From Pyxicephalus adspersus (taxonomy: Eukaryota > Chordata > Amphibia > Anura > Pyxicephalidae): 64,000 bases of DNA. The position numbers and the translations under genes were made by a program. Below the pieces are notes generated by a model that was not told the origin of the DNA, made no database searches, and saw only the letters and a list, made by a program, of their open reading frames with translations. The DNA is taken from the NCBI RefSeq assembly GCF_032062135.1, contig NC_092868.1, positions 44,210,196 to 44,274,195 on the forward strand, given 5' to 3'. Every line of letters starts with the position of its first letter. Position 1 is the first letter of the stretch. Positions 46,571-59,039 of the stretch are shown here, piece by piece.

Positions 46571-48573
46571 ATTGAGTTTGCATTAAGAATAAACAGCATC
46601 ACATCTTGCACATCTGGGGGACATTTCTAAAAATATGTAATTGATGAGAACTCCAATACATCAGTTGGTTTCATTAATTAACATTATCACATCAATGTAA
46701 GGTTTATTCCTTTTAAATCTGAAACTTTCCATAAAAAAATACAATGGAATATATCCTTCCATGATGGTCCTTTTCCATGCACTTCCCATTATGAGCTGGG
46801 TTTGGTCTCCAAACCGGAATCTAGGTGCTATCACCTTGTCACACCCGGTAGAGACTGCACTCACATTGTGCTGGCTCGCTGCTGCTGTTACTTTTAGAAA
46901 CCCTGACCTGAAAGCAGCAATGAACAGCCAATACTGCAGCAAATTCATGTAGACCAGACGTGGCTGGAAAAGGCTGGAGGATAATACCACAGCTAAAAGC
47001 AAAATAGAATGATAAAGTAAAAACAGAATCTTCTGACATTTTTTTTCCTTGTGATACATCATACTTAGATAGATAGATACACATAGCAAACTACGTGTCA
47101 TCCATTAGGGATGCGAAATGCAGTAGTTTACTCATCCAGCAAGATGAAAATATACCCACTTGTGTACAGCTCATCAAAGTGTCATCAATGCCTACATTCC
47201 ATCGTGTTGTGATTGATAGAAAAAAAAAGAATAATAAAAAGGAAATAAAACTTTTTAAGGCCTAGTACACACAATTTAACTTCTAATCTCTCAGCAGGGG
47301 AATCTGTCATTAGGAAATTAGTAGCTGACCAATTATAAGCCACCAGTTTGAGCTTCTGATTGGGTGAGGATAGATGGGTTGGTAAATATTGATCAAAAGA
47401 TGCAAGTTATATCACATGTAAGAACATTGGAACAAATCTGATTGAAATTTAAATAACTCTTTGTCCAAGTAAAGTGATTGGCAGAATACTATATATACCA
47501 GTACAGTAGTTTGGATGTTCAGGTGATCATTTATCAATTTGATTGGTTGGTGGAATGCAAAAGTGGCAGGAGATTTGTTCCTGTTTTTAAGACTAATGAG
47601 AAAATGCTGCTCTGGGCTCTTTCCATTGGGATGTGACACAACTGAAACCATAGGTTTCTTAACATATCATCCTAAATGAATTGGAGAAACAGCTATATTG
47701 AACTAATTAGTTCATTTTATGGTTGGTATACATTTGCAATTACAGCCCCTAGATATGATGGTACAAGAAAGTTTAGGAATGATGGCTGTATAGACAGGAT
47801 GCTCATTTCTCTGCTGATCAGCCTGTCCTGTTCCCTGGAGAAGAGAGGGGGAAGGCAAGGAAGAGGCTCCTTACTGCAGAGTTCAATATATATTATCATA
47901 CATATGTGTTATATACATATAAGTCATTTAGACAGCCATTCCGTTCCGAAAAGGTGTATCATTGAGTACCTCTTCGGTGATGTCTAAAGACACCTGTACA
48001 TGCATGGATTTTTCAATAAGATTTGGAAAGATTGTGTTAGGCAACAACAAAAATCTTGCCCATGTACTGACCCTTAAATAGATCATAAAACCAAATACTT
48101 TGGCTCTTGGTTATATGATAAGAAGTAAAATGAGTCTATGGAAGCCTTTTCTTCAGAAAAATAACTAAATCTTTCTTTTTTTCCTTTTTTATCCTTTCCA
48201 GCAATACTGTTAACATGGCTTTAGGTTATCATTAAAGCATAGCTGTAAAGTGATGGAGAGAGGATAGGGAAGGCTTTTTCAGCCCAGTGATTAGATTACA
48301 CACATGGAACTGCCAGGCAATCCATCTTCTGATAACAATATAAAGTGATAAGCTTTATTTTAACACCATTTCTCCTTTCTTTTAGCTGAGTGAGCATTAC
48401 AAGTTCACTTTCTAAAGTTCAGACTGGACACACATGACATTCAATGGAATAGCTCACAAAATATCAAAGCTTCTTCATAATCATCTTCAGTTACCATGAC
48501 TAATGTTCTATATGGTGCATGGGGCTCAAACTTTTTACTTATAGTTATCTTGCATTTATATAACACAAACATA
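46571..48573. other. no firm gene
   Basis: A 146-codon minus frame (46661-47101) has no family motif and no clear splice context. CCTAGTACACACAA near 47264 resembles one end of the 18554 MITE type, without a partner. A short GATA run is near 47068. Confidence 0.3.
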
Positions 48574-48712
48574 CACTGCCTGGACAAAACAAAGTCCCCC
48601 AGCCTGTGGGGTGCAGTGTTATGATCCGTGGTTGTTTTAGTTGATTAGGTTTTAGATCAGCAACATTATGTGCCCAAAAAGTGAGGTCAGCTGACTCTCT
48701 GAATATACTGAA

Positions 48713-49417
48713 TGTCACGAGCGGAGAGACAGGACCACTAGGGGGTGCTATAGCTTGCACGGAGGTGGTGTGAGCCCTGAGAAGGGCCAAGGCGCAGAGT
48801 AACCAGGTTTTCTCCAGAGCCTCTGATGGTGAGGATGTTTCGCCGCTGGTTGCTGCCAGGTTGCACGGTACCAAATCACAAAGCAGAAGGATAGTCGAAG
48901 AAAGCCGGGGTCGAGGCAGGCAGCAAGCAAGAAACTTGAGGTCACACGCCAGGGGTCAACAGCCAGGAATCCAGGAGACAGACTGCAATGACACAGAGGC
49001 CACTACGGGCACAGGGAACACAAGAGATACTGGAAGCAACAGGAGGCACAGGTGGTGCAGTGATATCCACAGACAGACAGGAACAGCACAGGGAAGTTGG
49101 CTGGGAACCAACAGACTAGACAACGAGGGGTTAACACAGGAGCTGGACCCAGGAACCACTGAATTAAGCAACAGGTGTACAGGAACTAGATCACAGAACT
49201 AGAGGACTCGAGCACTAGTGAAGACTTGCACGAACACAAAGTGCAGTCTGTGAGCCAGCTAAATAGCCAGGGCTGGTCAAGAGGCTATCTTCAGATTGGC
49301 CAGCAGATTGGAGGGAATTGATAAAGCTTGGAAACAGAGGCACGCCGTGCTTCAGAACTGCAAGCATGCGCAGAAGACAGATGCTTGTGCTTTAGTGAGA
49401 AAGAAGTAAGTGTGACA
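48713..49417 (-). mobile_element. solo LTR nested in the Tc1 element
   Basis: The 705-bp insert begins TGTCAC and ends GTGACA, a 6-bp perfect terminal inverted repeat with TG...CA ends, and is flanked by an exact CTGAA duplication (48708-48712, 49418-49422). Across the junction the Tc1 sequence resumes as ACTGAATGACCAGG. On the minus strand two CCAAT-type motifs (CTGGCCAATCTG) precede CTGGCTATTTAGCTGG, a TATA-like box, so transcription probably ran in that direction. No gag or pol remains; recombination between two LTRs is the simplest origin. Gypsy-like affinity is inference. Confidence 0.85.
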
Positions 49418-49479
49418 CTGAATGACCAGGTTTTTCCAACCATAGATGCTTTTTCCCCGATGACACAGACATATTCTAA

Positions 49480-49677
49480 GATGACAATGTCAGGAATCAT
49501 CAGGCTCAAATTATGAAAGAGTGTTTAAGGGAGCAGGAGACATTGTTTTCACACATGGGTTGGCCACCACAGAACCCAGACCTCAACCCCTTTGAGAATC
49601 TTTGGGATGTGCTAGAGAAGACTTTACGCAGCGGTCCAACTCTCCTACCATCCTACAAGATATTATTGCACCTCTGA
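49480..49677 (+). pseudogene. Tc1 transposase C-terminal remnant
   Basis: An open stretch of 65 codons starts at the DDN motif containing the second catalytic aspartate and runs to [18 protein letters not shown], which contains the third catalytic acidic residue (E of FENLW) of the DDE triad. The codon before DDN is TAA where glutamine is expected, and the frame ends early in TGA within the C-terminal tail. The first catalytic domain half is deleted, so the copy is inactive. It could at most serve as a substrate for transposase made elsewhere. Confidence 0.85.
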
Positions 49678-49804
49678 ACAGAAAAAAATGTTGTGACTTT
49701 GCATAAGAATATTGAAATGATACAATGGAAAATGTGAATCATAATTAAAACTAAAGTGGTCCAATGAAATGAAAAGTGTGTGTGACTTTTTTGGCCAAGC
49801 AGTG

Positions 49805-50496
49805 TATTATGAAACGTAGTACCGTGTCCATCACGTCACTAACTGTCCCTCAAATCTTTCTCCTGTAAGCTCTACTAGGCACACAATAGGGTGAGCATTC
49901 TGTAACATGGTGTCTGTAACTTAGAACATTTGGCATTGCTGCAAGATTAGTTAAACAATAGAAAAGGTAGTTCAATATTTTATATATTCGAGTATAAATC
50001 AAGACTTTTTTTCTGCTTTCAGAATGTGGTTAAAAAAATGGATCTTGGTTTATACTTAGGAGACACCTAGTGGCATGTCCTGAAACTACACATGTCTCTA
50101 GTTTGACAGATCAGAGCTCTCAAAGACAAGCTGTTTGTAACACTTTACAAGAAGACATTGCTCCAACTACTGGTGGCCAAAACCAAGCACAAAAGATAAT
50201 TTATTAACAAATGACACATTATAACTAACTAAAAAGTACAAATACCTTTAACCTGAAAAAGGAGAAAAAAAATTAACAGGCTGAGGCCATGAAATTTTTT
50301 TTGAATATTTTTTTGTGGCTTTAAACAAATCTAGTAGAATTAACACATCATGAATATGTTTATTCACAGTCACTTAGTTAGCATTTCCGTTGATTACTAG
50401 TTTAAATGTTGGCAGTGATGGATGCAATTTGTGCCATAGGTATAAGTCAAAGTATTTTTCCTTTAGCTAACTTGGTTTTTATTCAGATTGTATAAG

Positions 50497-50500
<4 letters not shown>
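49805..50500. other. no gene seen
   Basis: AT-rich DNA after the Tc1 element; nothing recognised. Confidence 0.4.

Positions 50501-50535
<35 letters not shown>
50501..50535. repeat. (TA)n microsatellite
   Basis: About 17 TA units. Confidence 0.9.
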
Positions 50536-50539
<4 letters not shown>

Positions 50540-52189
50540 TTGCATGTGCATATTGCATGTTTTTCATTTTTCCAAACATGCTTCTTCATTGAATTTTACA
50601 GTTGTTTTTAATAGGTTCGTGTTCTATTTTTGCCTTTAAATTCTTAAGCAGGTTAAAAAAGATGCTACACAAATGCAGCATACTAGCATTTGTCATGTAT
50701 TACCAAGCTACGAACAAGTAATTACAGGGAAGGCTGATGTTGCAGGCATTGCGTATAAATCACCAGACCGGCAGGATTGTTTTTCACTGAATTTTGCAAT
50801 CGAACATGTTTTCTTCATCAAACCCAGGCAATTAAGATTACTGAAAGGCAGCAATAAAAAGCCTGGGAGCGTGAGACAAGTCTGAAAATTGCTGTTATAC
50901 CTTCGTGTTGTAGAAAACCAGGGTGAGTCTCAGGAAATCGAGTCTACCTCAAGCAGCTGACTACATTTCGGTCTGACATCCGTCTCCGACACATTGTAAA
51001 ACCCAGCAATATGCAAAGAATTTTCATCTCCCTTAACCCACTGACCTGGAAAACCAACAATGAATGATCAGATACATTATTTATTTATTCAAGATTGTAG
51101 GCTTGTCTTGGGTTCCAGACATCTCTGTTATTGTTGCGTTTAAACTGGAATTTCTGAATGAAAGGCATAGTTAAAGGACTACTAAAACTAAATGAGATGG
51201 TAGTATGTATTAAAGTATCATTACTAAATATCTCTAATAAGTCTTCTCAGCAGGAAGAGGAAGGTAAAAAATAAAACTTATCAATGGATATGATACATAG
51301 CATTACCAATAGTTATAGTAAACTCTTGCTGAGGCGCTTAGCTCTAGTGTGCCATGTTTCTATAATGGTTGCTGATGGCATAGACAGTACAGATTTAAAA
51401 CAATAAAACATACGTGTGACCTTGGATGATAATAGCCAACTTGCAGGCAAAGTACAGTATCAAGAAAGAATAAAATCAGACAAGCAGATGGTCATGGCAG
51501 GTTAAGCATGGACTCTAGAGTCTAGAATATGGTTCAAGTCAAATGCAGAAAGTAGTTCAAGATACAGGGTAGCCAGATTGGATTTATATGAACAGAAGAT
51601 GAAAGGTACATTTTCTGACCTCAGTTTTAAGATTGCTAATATAGTCAGGTGTGGACCTGCAACATGAACACACTGCCGAATAAGTCAGGTGAGGAACTAC
51701 AGCTTGAGCACACTGCTAATGGGGTCAAGCCTTGAACTGCTCCGTGAGCTCTCCACTGTGCTAATAAATATCTAACAGATGTCAGAGGTGACAATGCAGG
51801 CCAAGCAAGTCATAACCTTCCTATGTATTCCCGGAGAGAAAAGAACTAAATGTCTATGACCTGTAAACACAGTGCAGCCACGGGTGTATTGTGACAATCT
51901 ATCACTGTCTGGGTTGGACATCCAGTCTGAGGACTGATTGTACATAGGCACACAATTGTAATGCATGTACATACCCTTATCAGATTCCTTCATACCAATT
52001 CATAACTACACAAAAGAATTCTCCTTTAATTCAAGGCCATTTAAACTACAACCATTTCTTCTCACTCATCTGTACAGTAGTTTCTCTCCAAAACACAGCA
52101 CACAGCCATTAAGCAGCAGACAAGTTGGCGTCACATGATGAAGTGTAGTTCCGACATACCAAATTAAACTAAATCACACCCGCTCTTCC
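50536..52189. other. no gene; regulatory-looking patch at 50640-50890
   Basis: About 50640-50890 is repeat-free, with GAACAAGTAATTACAGGG and CCCAGGCAATTAAGATTAC; a 70-codon frame across it has no splice support. The rest is AT-rich. Confidence 0.3.
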
Positions 52190-52500
52190 CTTTTAAACAG
52201 ATTAATGGGCACTAATGACAGCACAATTCTTCATGGTTTCTATTCCTGAAAATGTAATTTTAATGCGGGAAGAAGCTTCTTTATCCACTTGTTAAGTTTC
52301 TAAGCTGGCATACCGCTATTTATAAATGGTGATCTCTATGCTATCCAGAAACAGAGGATATCTTTTACTAGAGCAATTAACATTTGTAAAAGTAAGCAGA
52401 TTGGTGTGAGGGAGATGAATTGCCTGAGTGCTTAGTGAAATTATCTCCGCATTATGTTGGCTGCATACGGGAACAAGCAACGCACAGAACAAGAGCGTAT
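52190..52500. promoter_or_regulatory. candidate conserved non-coding element
   Basis: Repeat-free block with ACAGATTAATGGGCACTAAT, GACAGCACAATTCTTCATGG and AATTTTAATGCGGG. Composition-based call only. Confidence 0.27.
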
Positions 52501-53006
52501 CTGTATGGAATACCATTTACTTAAACCCTTAAACAACAAGATAAACTTTTACAATGGAAGACAGACTTTCCATTGATAATTACTGGATGTACATTATACA
52601 AAAATTTTAAAAATGTGGAGTGTTTCTTTATTCCAAAGCCAGCCATATATTATATATTTCTGATTAATTTTTCAGTTTTAAATGTTATTCAAAATGTGAT
52701 TTTTAAAACTTTTCATATTGGTATCCACTGTAAAAAAATCCATATACAGAATCAATATTTCGGTTAGTAGTCACATAGTAATAGTAGAATTTCCATTGGC
52801 AGTTGATTAAAAGGATCAGTTTAAATCAATCACAAATACCACTAAGAGAACCTTGTATGGGGTATGCCTATCATAAAACCTATCTGGATTTCAAATTCTC
52901 TGTAATAAACAAAGAATTTGTTTCTAAACTTGAATTTTGAACATATCACATCATAATGTTTAGCTATTGCTGTATTAGCATTTCCTTACCTTGAGCTGAC
53001 TCTTTT
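52501..53006. other. no gene seen
   Basis: Strongly AT-rich; nothing recognised. Confidence 0.4.
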
Positions 53007-53136
53007 TATAAAATAAGGAATCTGACATTCCCTCAAACATTCTCTGGAGAGAATCAATTACTGCCATTGAAACACATGGACCTGGAAGATTCCCATGAAG
53101 GAATGTTTGAGGAAATGTCTGATTCCCTGTTTTATA
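53007..53136. mobile_element. short palindromic MITE
   Basis: TATAAAATAAGGAATCTGAC and CATTCCCTCAAACATTC on the left pair with GAATGTTTGAGGAAATG and TCTGATTCCCTGTTTTATA on the right, arms of about 37 bp around a 55-bp centre. No coding capacity. Confidence 0.7.
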
Positions 53137-53774
53137 CATAGAGCCCTTGGTGTTACATAATCCTTTCTTAAATTATACCTTAGTGATTTCTGTTACGGTG
53201 ACATTGTGTGCATGCAGAAGCAATATGGTTATCCATATCAGATTGGTCCCACTTTAGATAAACCTGTAGAAGGGATCAGCTTGAGTCATATAATCCTATT
53301 GATATGTGATAATGTTTAAAGAACCATATTTTCTGTGCAAAGTTTGTAATTATATATAGGGGTAGTCATATATGCCTATATGATATGTGAACTTTGCTTC
53401 TTATTTTGCAGTTCTGCACAATGGTTGTGCTTCAGTGGTCCTTCTCATAAAGCAACATTAGAGGTCAGATGACTCCTTGAATATAATCTCTGTGTAACTG
53501 AACTTTTATAAGTGGTTGACAAGAGAAAAGGTGACTGCACACCACCAATACTTTCCTATTGTACCACAACTCCCCACCATTGTACTGTATCCATGGAGAA
53601 GCAGCTTTATCATCTTGGGACATCAAGTTTCTTAGGGCTACAGAACATCTTTTCCTTTGTTCCTCTCTACAGGCAGAATTAGTGATAATAGTAATTGATC
53701 ACCATTGCTAGATGAGGAGTTCGAGCAGGGTCAGCGTGGCTTTCTTTTCTACAGATCCTAACAGCACTCTAAAC
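53137..53774. other. no gene seen
   Basis: AT-rich; nothing recognised. Confidence 0.4.
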
Positions 53775-54066
53775 CAGCCTTTCACAACCTTTCTTTACTT
53801 GGGGAGCCCTTGAAATAATTTTTAGCTAACCCTGCTAAGATTACTATATCCACAGCTCACACTATATTAGTGTGGTGGTTGTTGGAATGAATGCTTCTTC
53901 TGTTGCTTGCCAATGGGAAGAATGTCACCCTCACAGATTGTTGGTGTCACTTGTCATACTGACCTGTGGAGCAGAAATTGCTCATTGTTCAAGAAACCCC
54001 TACCAACCTCTGGAGAAGCCCTATAAGTCTACATTACTAAACCCGAAATCATGGTGAAAACCAGTA
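53775..54066. mobile_element. hAT-like MITE, copy B
   Basis: Starts CAGCCTTTCACAACCTTTC and ends near CATGGTGAAAACCAGTA. Shared blocks with the copy at 27877: CTATATCCACAGCTCAC / CTATAATTATTATATCC region, GGGAAGAATGTCACCCTCAC, ACTGACCTG, AAATTGCTCATTG and CCTACCAACCTCTGGAG. The 61-codon frame inside is a by-product. Confidence 0.6.
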
Positions 54067-55199
54067 TTGATTGATGTGTTAGGTAACATACAAGGGACCA
54101 TGTTAGTTTTTGGACCTTTTCAAATGCATAAAAGTGAATATAGGGACATACTGCACAATCTACTAGGAGTCTGTTATTGTACAAAGGTTAAAATATATTT
54201 AAAGCCAATATTTTTGTATTGAATAGATTAGGGAGGGGTCAGTTTTGACTGTGTTCCCAAAGTAGGGTGTCTCTTCTAAACCCTCTTAAAATGTAAAAGG
54301 GGCTCAAAATAAGTGAGGATGTACTGTCTTCATTTACTTCAACTGCTTCTGGGAATCAGTTGGGGTACTAATATACCCCTGTATTCATTGCCTCAAAGAG
54401 GTTGTATATCCGGCTACCACCTTAAAAAAGGGGCTTTAAAATTCCACAATAAGCCCCTAACATCCCTGTTGGGGGACAGGTTGTGAGGTAGAGACCCTGT
54501 CCCTTAACATTGCCCCCTCCACCTTGGGAGAAGGCATGGGGTGCAAGGAAGGGGGTTACACACTTTTTGGTCCCAATTTTTTGGCCACCCAAGTTGTACT
54601 CCTAAATAAATGTATATATACATTTTTTAGGGTGAACTCCACACATTTTTAGGGGTTTATATGTATTTTTAATGTTCCCCTCCAAGACAAAAGAAAAAGT
54701 CCTCTTTCCATTTTAGTTTTTTTTTTAAGTATTTGTATTAGTACCAAGGCAGTGCTACTTTTTTATATTTTGCCCTGACCAGGGTTAGTTCAAACTTGAA
54801 CCAAAGGTTTTATCATCTCTATTGTCAATAAATTCTGAATTTTGCTAATATCAATAGATGCCATCAGCACAAGCTTAAAGCTTGTCAACACAGGTCCTTG
54901 GAAAGAAGATCTTTCCCTTCATTTAGGAAGAGATATAAAAGGACTCATTGACAGTAGTAAAAAAATGTCAGAGTTTTTAACTGTTTTTTTTTCATTTTAC
55001 AAATAAAAAATACTCTTAGAGCTCCCCTAGTCTAATATCAGCAATAAAAAAAAAATATAAAAAGTTTTATGGATGTTAATACAAAACTTAATTTAAAAAG
55101 AAAATAACATGTTTTGAACTAAAAGAAAGACATAAAGGGGAAAAAAAATCCCAGCTGAATGCGATTTTGTATAAAAACAGCAATTCTTTTACATAGACT
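54067..55199. other. no gene; possible GC-rich repeat at 54410-54560
   Basis: GTTGGGGGACAGG and CATTGCCCCCTCCACCTTGG near 54470-54530 look like part of an amphibian interspersed repeat. Small palindromes GTTCAAACTTGAAC (near 54790) and ACAAGCTTAAAGCTTGT (near 54870) follow. Confidence 0.3.
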
Positions 55200-55680
55200 A
55201 TTGGAATCAAACAGGGACATCTTGAGTGGTAAATAGGCCAATTTTTCATTTGCATGCAAGTTGTTCCCTATGATCCAGGCTTGTTAATCAAGCATGCCGT
55301 ACATAGATTGTCTGCCTTCCTGCCAAGGAGAGGAGGTTCTGTTGTATAAATTCTCACACCCAGCTAGAAATACAAAGCTTTCAGACAAGGCTGCAATTTT
55401 AGCATCGCTAATAGGCCATTTATAAGACTGTGTTACAATATGGTACCACATGAATGTGCGACTGTAGAGTAACATTCCATATCCCCTAAAAGGATTGCTT
55501 TTGCCCTATAACTGAAAAAACGCCATAAGAGAGATTTATTTCAAGTGAATTATGCACTTTGATAGTGTGCAAAGCGGCTTGACACAAAGGATTTAAAAAC
55601 ACCACTTTAATGGCTTTACAAATCGAGAACGCAAAAATAATATATTTGTTTGCCAGAGTTCTAAAAACCATACAATAACA
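55200..55680. promoter_or_regulatory. candidate conserved non-coding element
   Basis: Long repeat-free block with CATTTGCATGCAAG (octamer-like), GCTTGTTAATCAAGC (palindromic, HNF1-like), GCATCGCTAATAGGCC and GCCATAAGAGAGATTTATTT. It is the largest such block in the window. Two minus frames cross it without splice support. Confidence 0.3.
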
Positions 55681-55887
55681 CAGCAGTCATTGTAGTGCTG
55701 GGTAAAGGGGAAAAAACGATCTTTTCATAAAGGCTGTTTATTTTCTTTCCAATTATGAATAAACATTATGTATAAACAAGCAGTAAACATTGTATATGTG
55801 AAAACCACAATAAATGTATTTAAACTACTTCAGTCTATTGAAACAAGCAGGAGATTGTTTTAAAATGAAATAATTAAATGTTGCCAA

Positions 55888-56090
55888 TTAAAGTAGAACT
55901 ATACTAAAATCCCACTCCATGCGGACTTCACAGGTTCCTTAAAGTGACTTTTTACCTATGTTAAAAATAGAGAAAAGAAATAAAGAAAAAGAAGTTAATC
56001 ATTACACCTCTCATCACTCGTGCTGCCAATCTCCACAGTCATGAAGCAAAACACCTACATAACATTTTTCAGTATCTGCTACTTTTAGTT
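55888..56090. mobile_element. TTAA MITE, type A-like left end
   Basis: TTAAAGTAGAACTATACTAA then ATCCCACTCC resembles the type A left terminus at 416 and 24744. A right end with TTAA was not found, so the extent is uncertain. Confidence 0.3.
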
Positions 56091-56363
56091 GGATCTAGTT
56101 GGACTACTGTTGGATCCAATATTACCCTCTCCAATTTTCTCTTTCTGCTGGTCAATACTTTACAACACGAAAATGGAGAGATATTGGCCATCAGATGCAA
56201 CAACAGCACATAAAATACAACCCAAGTGTGCCTGATGCAAAAGCCATGATTGGTCTTGAATACTTGCTTCTATTTATTTCCTGAAATAGGTTAATATTAT
56301 TATTTTTTTAATGGCAATGGTATTTCAGCTACAGAATGACATAACTCTCTTTTTGTATATTAT

Positions 56364-56403
56364 CCACATATATGCTCTGCAACACAGCAGAGCATATATA
56401 TGG
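56364..56403. other. near-perfect stem-loop
   Basis: CCACATATATGCTCTGC and GCAGAGCATATATATGG pair at 16 of 17 positions around a 6-nt AACACA loop. The stem is too short for a typical microRNA precursor. Confidence 0.7.
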
Positions 56404-57340
56404 AGAACAGATGCTGGTCTATATGTACACAGTCTGCACCTTTTCTGTGTTAAATTTATAATACACACATGGGTACATAACAGTTGAACCTGCATTCTAA
56501 TGCAAATGTAAATAGTGAAATGTCAGGATAACAGCGGTTTGCTGACTGCAGACAACAGGGAAACAGAGATCATAAACAGTGTCTTCAGTCAATGAGAAAC
56601 ACGCCGCAGAGAAAAGAACACGCGTAAGAAGCACGGCTCTCAATAAGTGACTGATGACAGTATGTGTCCGGTGATTTACATAAGCTGTGAATGCTTTACT
56701 TTATTCTGATATTTTTTCAATAAGTATTGTTTTTATCGCTGAATTTTCATCAACCTACAAGGATAAATCAGGAAATGTAAAAAAAAAGACCTATAAATAT
56801 ATATGTCATCTTACAGCATACTACAGCAGTTTTTTTTAGAATGACCCACTATAAAAAATGATAATGTACTCTGGTATGGGAAGATTCCTGTAAAGATAAT
56901 ATCCAGTATATTATTATCTTTTTAATTATTTTACTGTTATTAACTTTTCTCCACTTGCAGACCAAGCTGTTCAGCAGGAGTGGCAGTTATAGCAGCTGAG
57001 ACAAACCATATAGCACTGTGGAGGTGTTTGCAAGGTTTTTGTTCATATGGTACCAGGGCTGTTTTGCAAATGCATAGATGGTGTCCTGGCAGCCTATTCA
57101 AGGGACTGTCCAACATACTAATTTGATCCAAAAATTGTACCTGTACTGGTTTCAGAAGAGCACACCAACACACTACGGTACATTGCCTTGTGCTGCAGCA
57201 AATTGTGCTGAAAAGGGTGCGTGGGGTGCTATTCAGAATGAATGGTATTTTCTCACACTAACGTGTGCTTGTTCCAACTTTCGGAACGTGGTGTCTTTTT
57301 GCATCCTTTTACATAGTAAACTGTACTTCCTTTAGACATA
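56404..57340. other. no gene seen
   Basis: Opposed open frames at 56940-57335 lack splice context; this part could be an old repeat. Confidence 0.35.
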
Positions 57341-57558
57341 GGGCCTGGTTTATTAAAGCTCTCCAAGGCTGGAAAGGATACACTTTCATAAGTGAAACTG
57401 GGTGATCCAACAAACCTGGGAATTGAATCTGGTCCAGGATTGAAACATTTGCTAACAAATGACTGTTGAGAAATCCATTTCAGGTTTGCTGTATCACTTA
57501 GCTTCACCTATGAAAGTGTATCCTCTCCAACCTTGGAAAGCTTTAATAAATCAGGCCC
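57341..57558. mobile_element. large palindromic MITE, copy 4 (best preserved)
   Basis: GGGCCTGGTTTATTAAAGCT starts the element and TAAATCAGGCCC ends it. Further inside, GGATACACTTTCATAAGTGA pairs with TCACCTATGAAAGTGTATCC, and AACCTGGGAATTGAAT has a weaker partner. ATA flanks both sides (57338-57340, 57559-57561). At 218 bp it defines the family's ends. Confidence 0.85.
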
Positions 57559-59039
57559 ATAAAAGATGTAACTGCACCTTTAGTGGGGTAAAATGCATCA
57601 GAGAGGGACATCTGGAAGTGAAACATTTACCGATTTGTCTATTTGCAACCTGGATGATTTAAGGTGTAATTTCACTACATAAAAAACGGTCTTGCCACCG
57701 TGGTAAAGAAACTGGAATTTCAACAGAACTATAGATAACAAAACAAAGTTTTATAGCTTGTTAAATAGTTATGTTACATAAAAACAAAAACTCCTAGGCT
57801 ATTGCTAATGACAGACTGTATCATAAGTGTATTTTTAATATTATATTTTATTAGTTCCATAATAAAGAAATTAAATACTACAAGAATTTTAAAATAACAT
57901 ATAGTTCCATTCTTAGTGGATGCTGGTTGGTCAAACCAATTTCCCTTCATAATTATTCCCTAGGTACACCACTAACAGGGCCCATTGTGGAAAAGACCAA
58001 CTCCACATTCCTATTATGACCATTAAGATACCAAAAAAAGGAGTCATGCTTACATTTGTAAAATGATGTCATTAAACTTGGAAGACTAGGTCCAGATCAG
58101 AACCAGATAGTATTTTCCCCATCTACAGCATGATGTAACTATTTCATCTAAGCTTAAATACATGATAATGCTAAGCTGGGTAAGAGTCAGTAAACCTATA
58201 AAATGTTTTCTGCAAAATAGGTGATCCGTTGTTGTAGTGCTGGTGGTGGGGAGGTTCCTTTGTGCCTACAGGCAAGGTAATCTGTATTGTATAAAAACAT
58301 AAAAAAGCTAATTCTACCTAAATGCAATACATATGTTTAAAATGCATTCAGATGTTCCCATGATCTAGACACTTCAAATTGTGCTCTACAGAAGCACTGT
58401 CTAGCAGAGGGCAGGGCAGAACTAGGATTCAATCAGGTGTGCTTCAAGCTAAATTGAAGATATACCAAAATGACCAGCTTGCTTCTTATTTTTCTTCATC
58501 CTGTTAACAGGATGCTGCTGGGAAGACACCATTGTATTACTAACAGACAAAACAGTGCTACCTGTTTGGCTTTGCTTATATCAGGATATGTAAATCTCAG
58601 GACTGGATGCACAAAAATACAAATGCATTGGCAGGCAAATAGTTCCCTTGCATCTGTTTTATCCCTGTATTTATCTGTTTACTAGGAGCTCAATTTTAAC
58701 GCAATGCAAAGTACCCCAAATCATTGTACGTCCTCCTATGACATCTGAAAAGCATCTCAAATTAAAAAGTTAAAATAGTCACGGAAATCATGGCTTACAA
58801 TATAGACACCTTTTATGTACAGTATTATCTGTAAACTGCAAAAAAGAAATAACTATATATATAAAAAAAAAAAAAAAAAAACAGCAACAGTATATTCTAG
58901 CTGTAAGCAATAGTTAGACCTGGCCCTGCTCTCTGGTTATATTCTATGCATGAATAATCATAACCAACGTTAATATTTTATACTGAATACAAAGCAATAC
59001 AGGGAAGCTGTGTGCCGACTTGTGCCCAGGGATAAACAA
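57559..59039. other. no gene; A19 run at 58863-58881
   Basis: AT-rich, with 19 A after a short (TA)n. Open frame 58470-58685 is featureless. Confidence 0.4.

Larger units (their letters stand above)
48574..49804 (+). mobile_element. internally deleted Tc1 element split by a solo LTR
   Basis: The ends CACTGCCTGGACAAAACAAA and TTTTTTGGCCAAGCAGTG form an imperfect Tc1 inverted repeat, flanked by the expected TA on both sides (48572-48573, 49805-49806). After removing the nested LTR and one copy of its 5-bp duplication, only about 521 bp remain, against roughly 1.6 kb for a full element. The left terminus runs straight into sequence from the middle of the transposase gene, so an internal deletion removed the N-terminal half. 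Confidence 0.85.

Noticed and set aside
46661..47101. 146-codon minus-strand frame, the longest in the window
   Set aside because: No homology-like motif, no clear splice signals, mixed hydrophobic and AT-biased codons; considered chance.
48861..49202. 113-codon plus frame and opposed minus frames
   Set aside because: Entirely within the solo LTR; GC-rich LTR sequence gives chance open frames.
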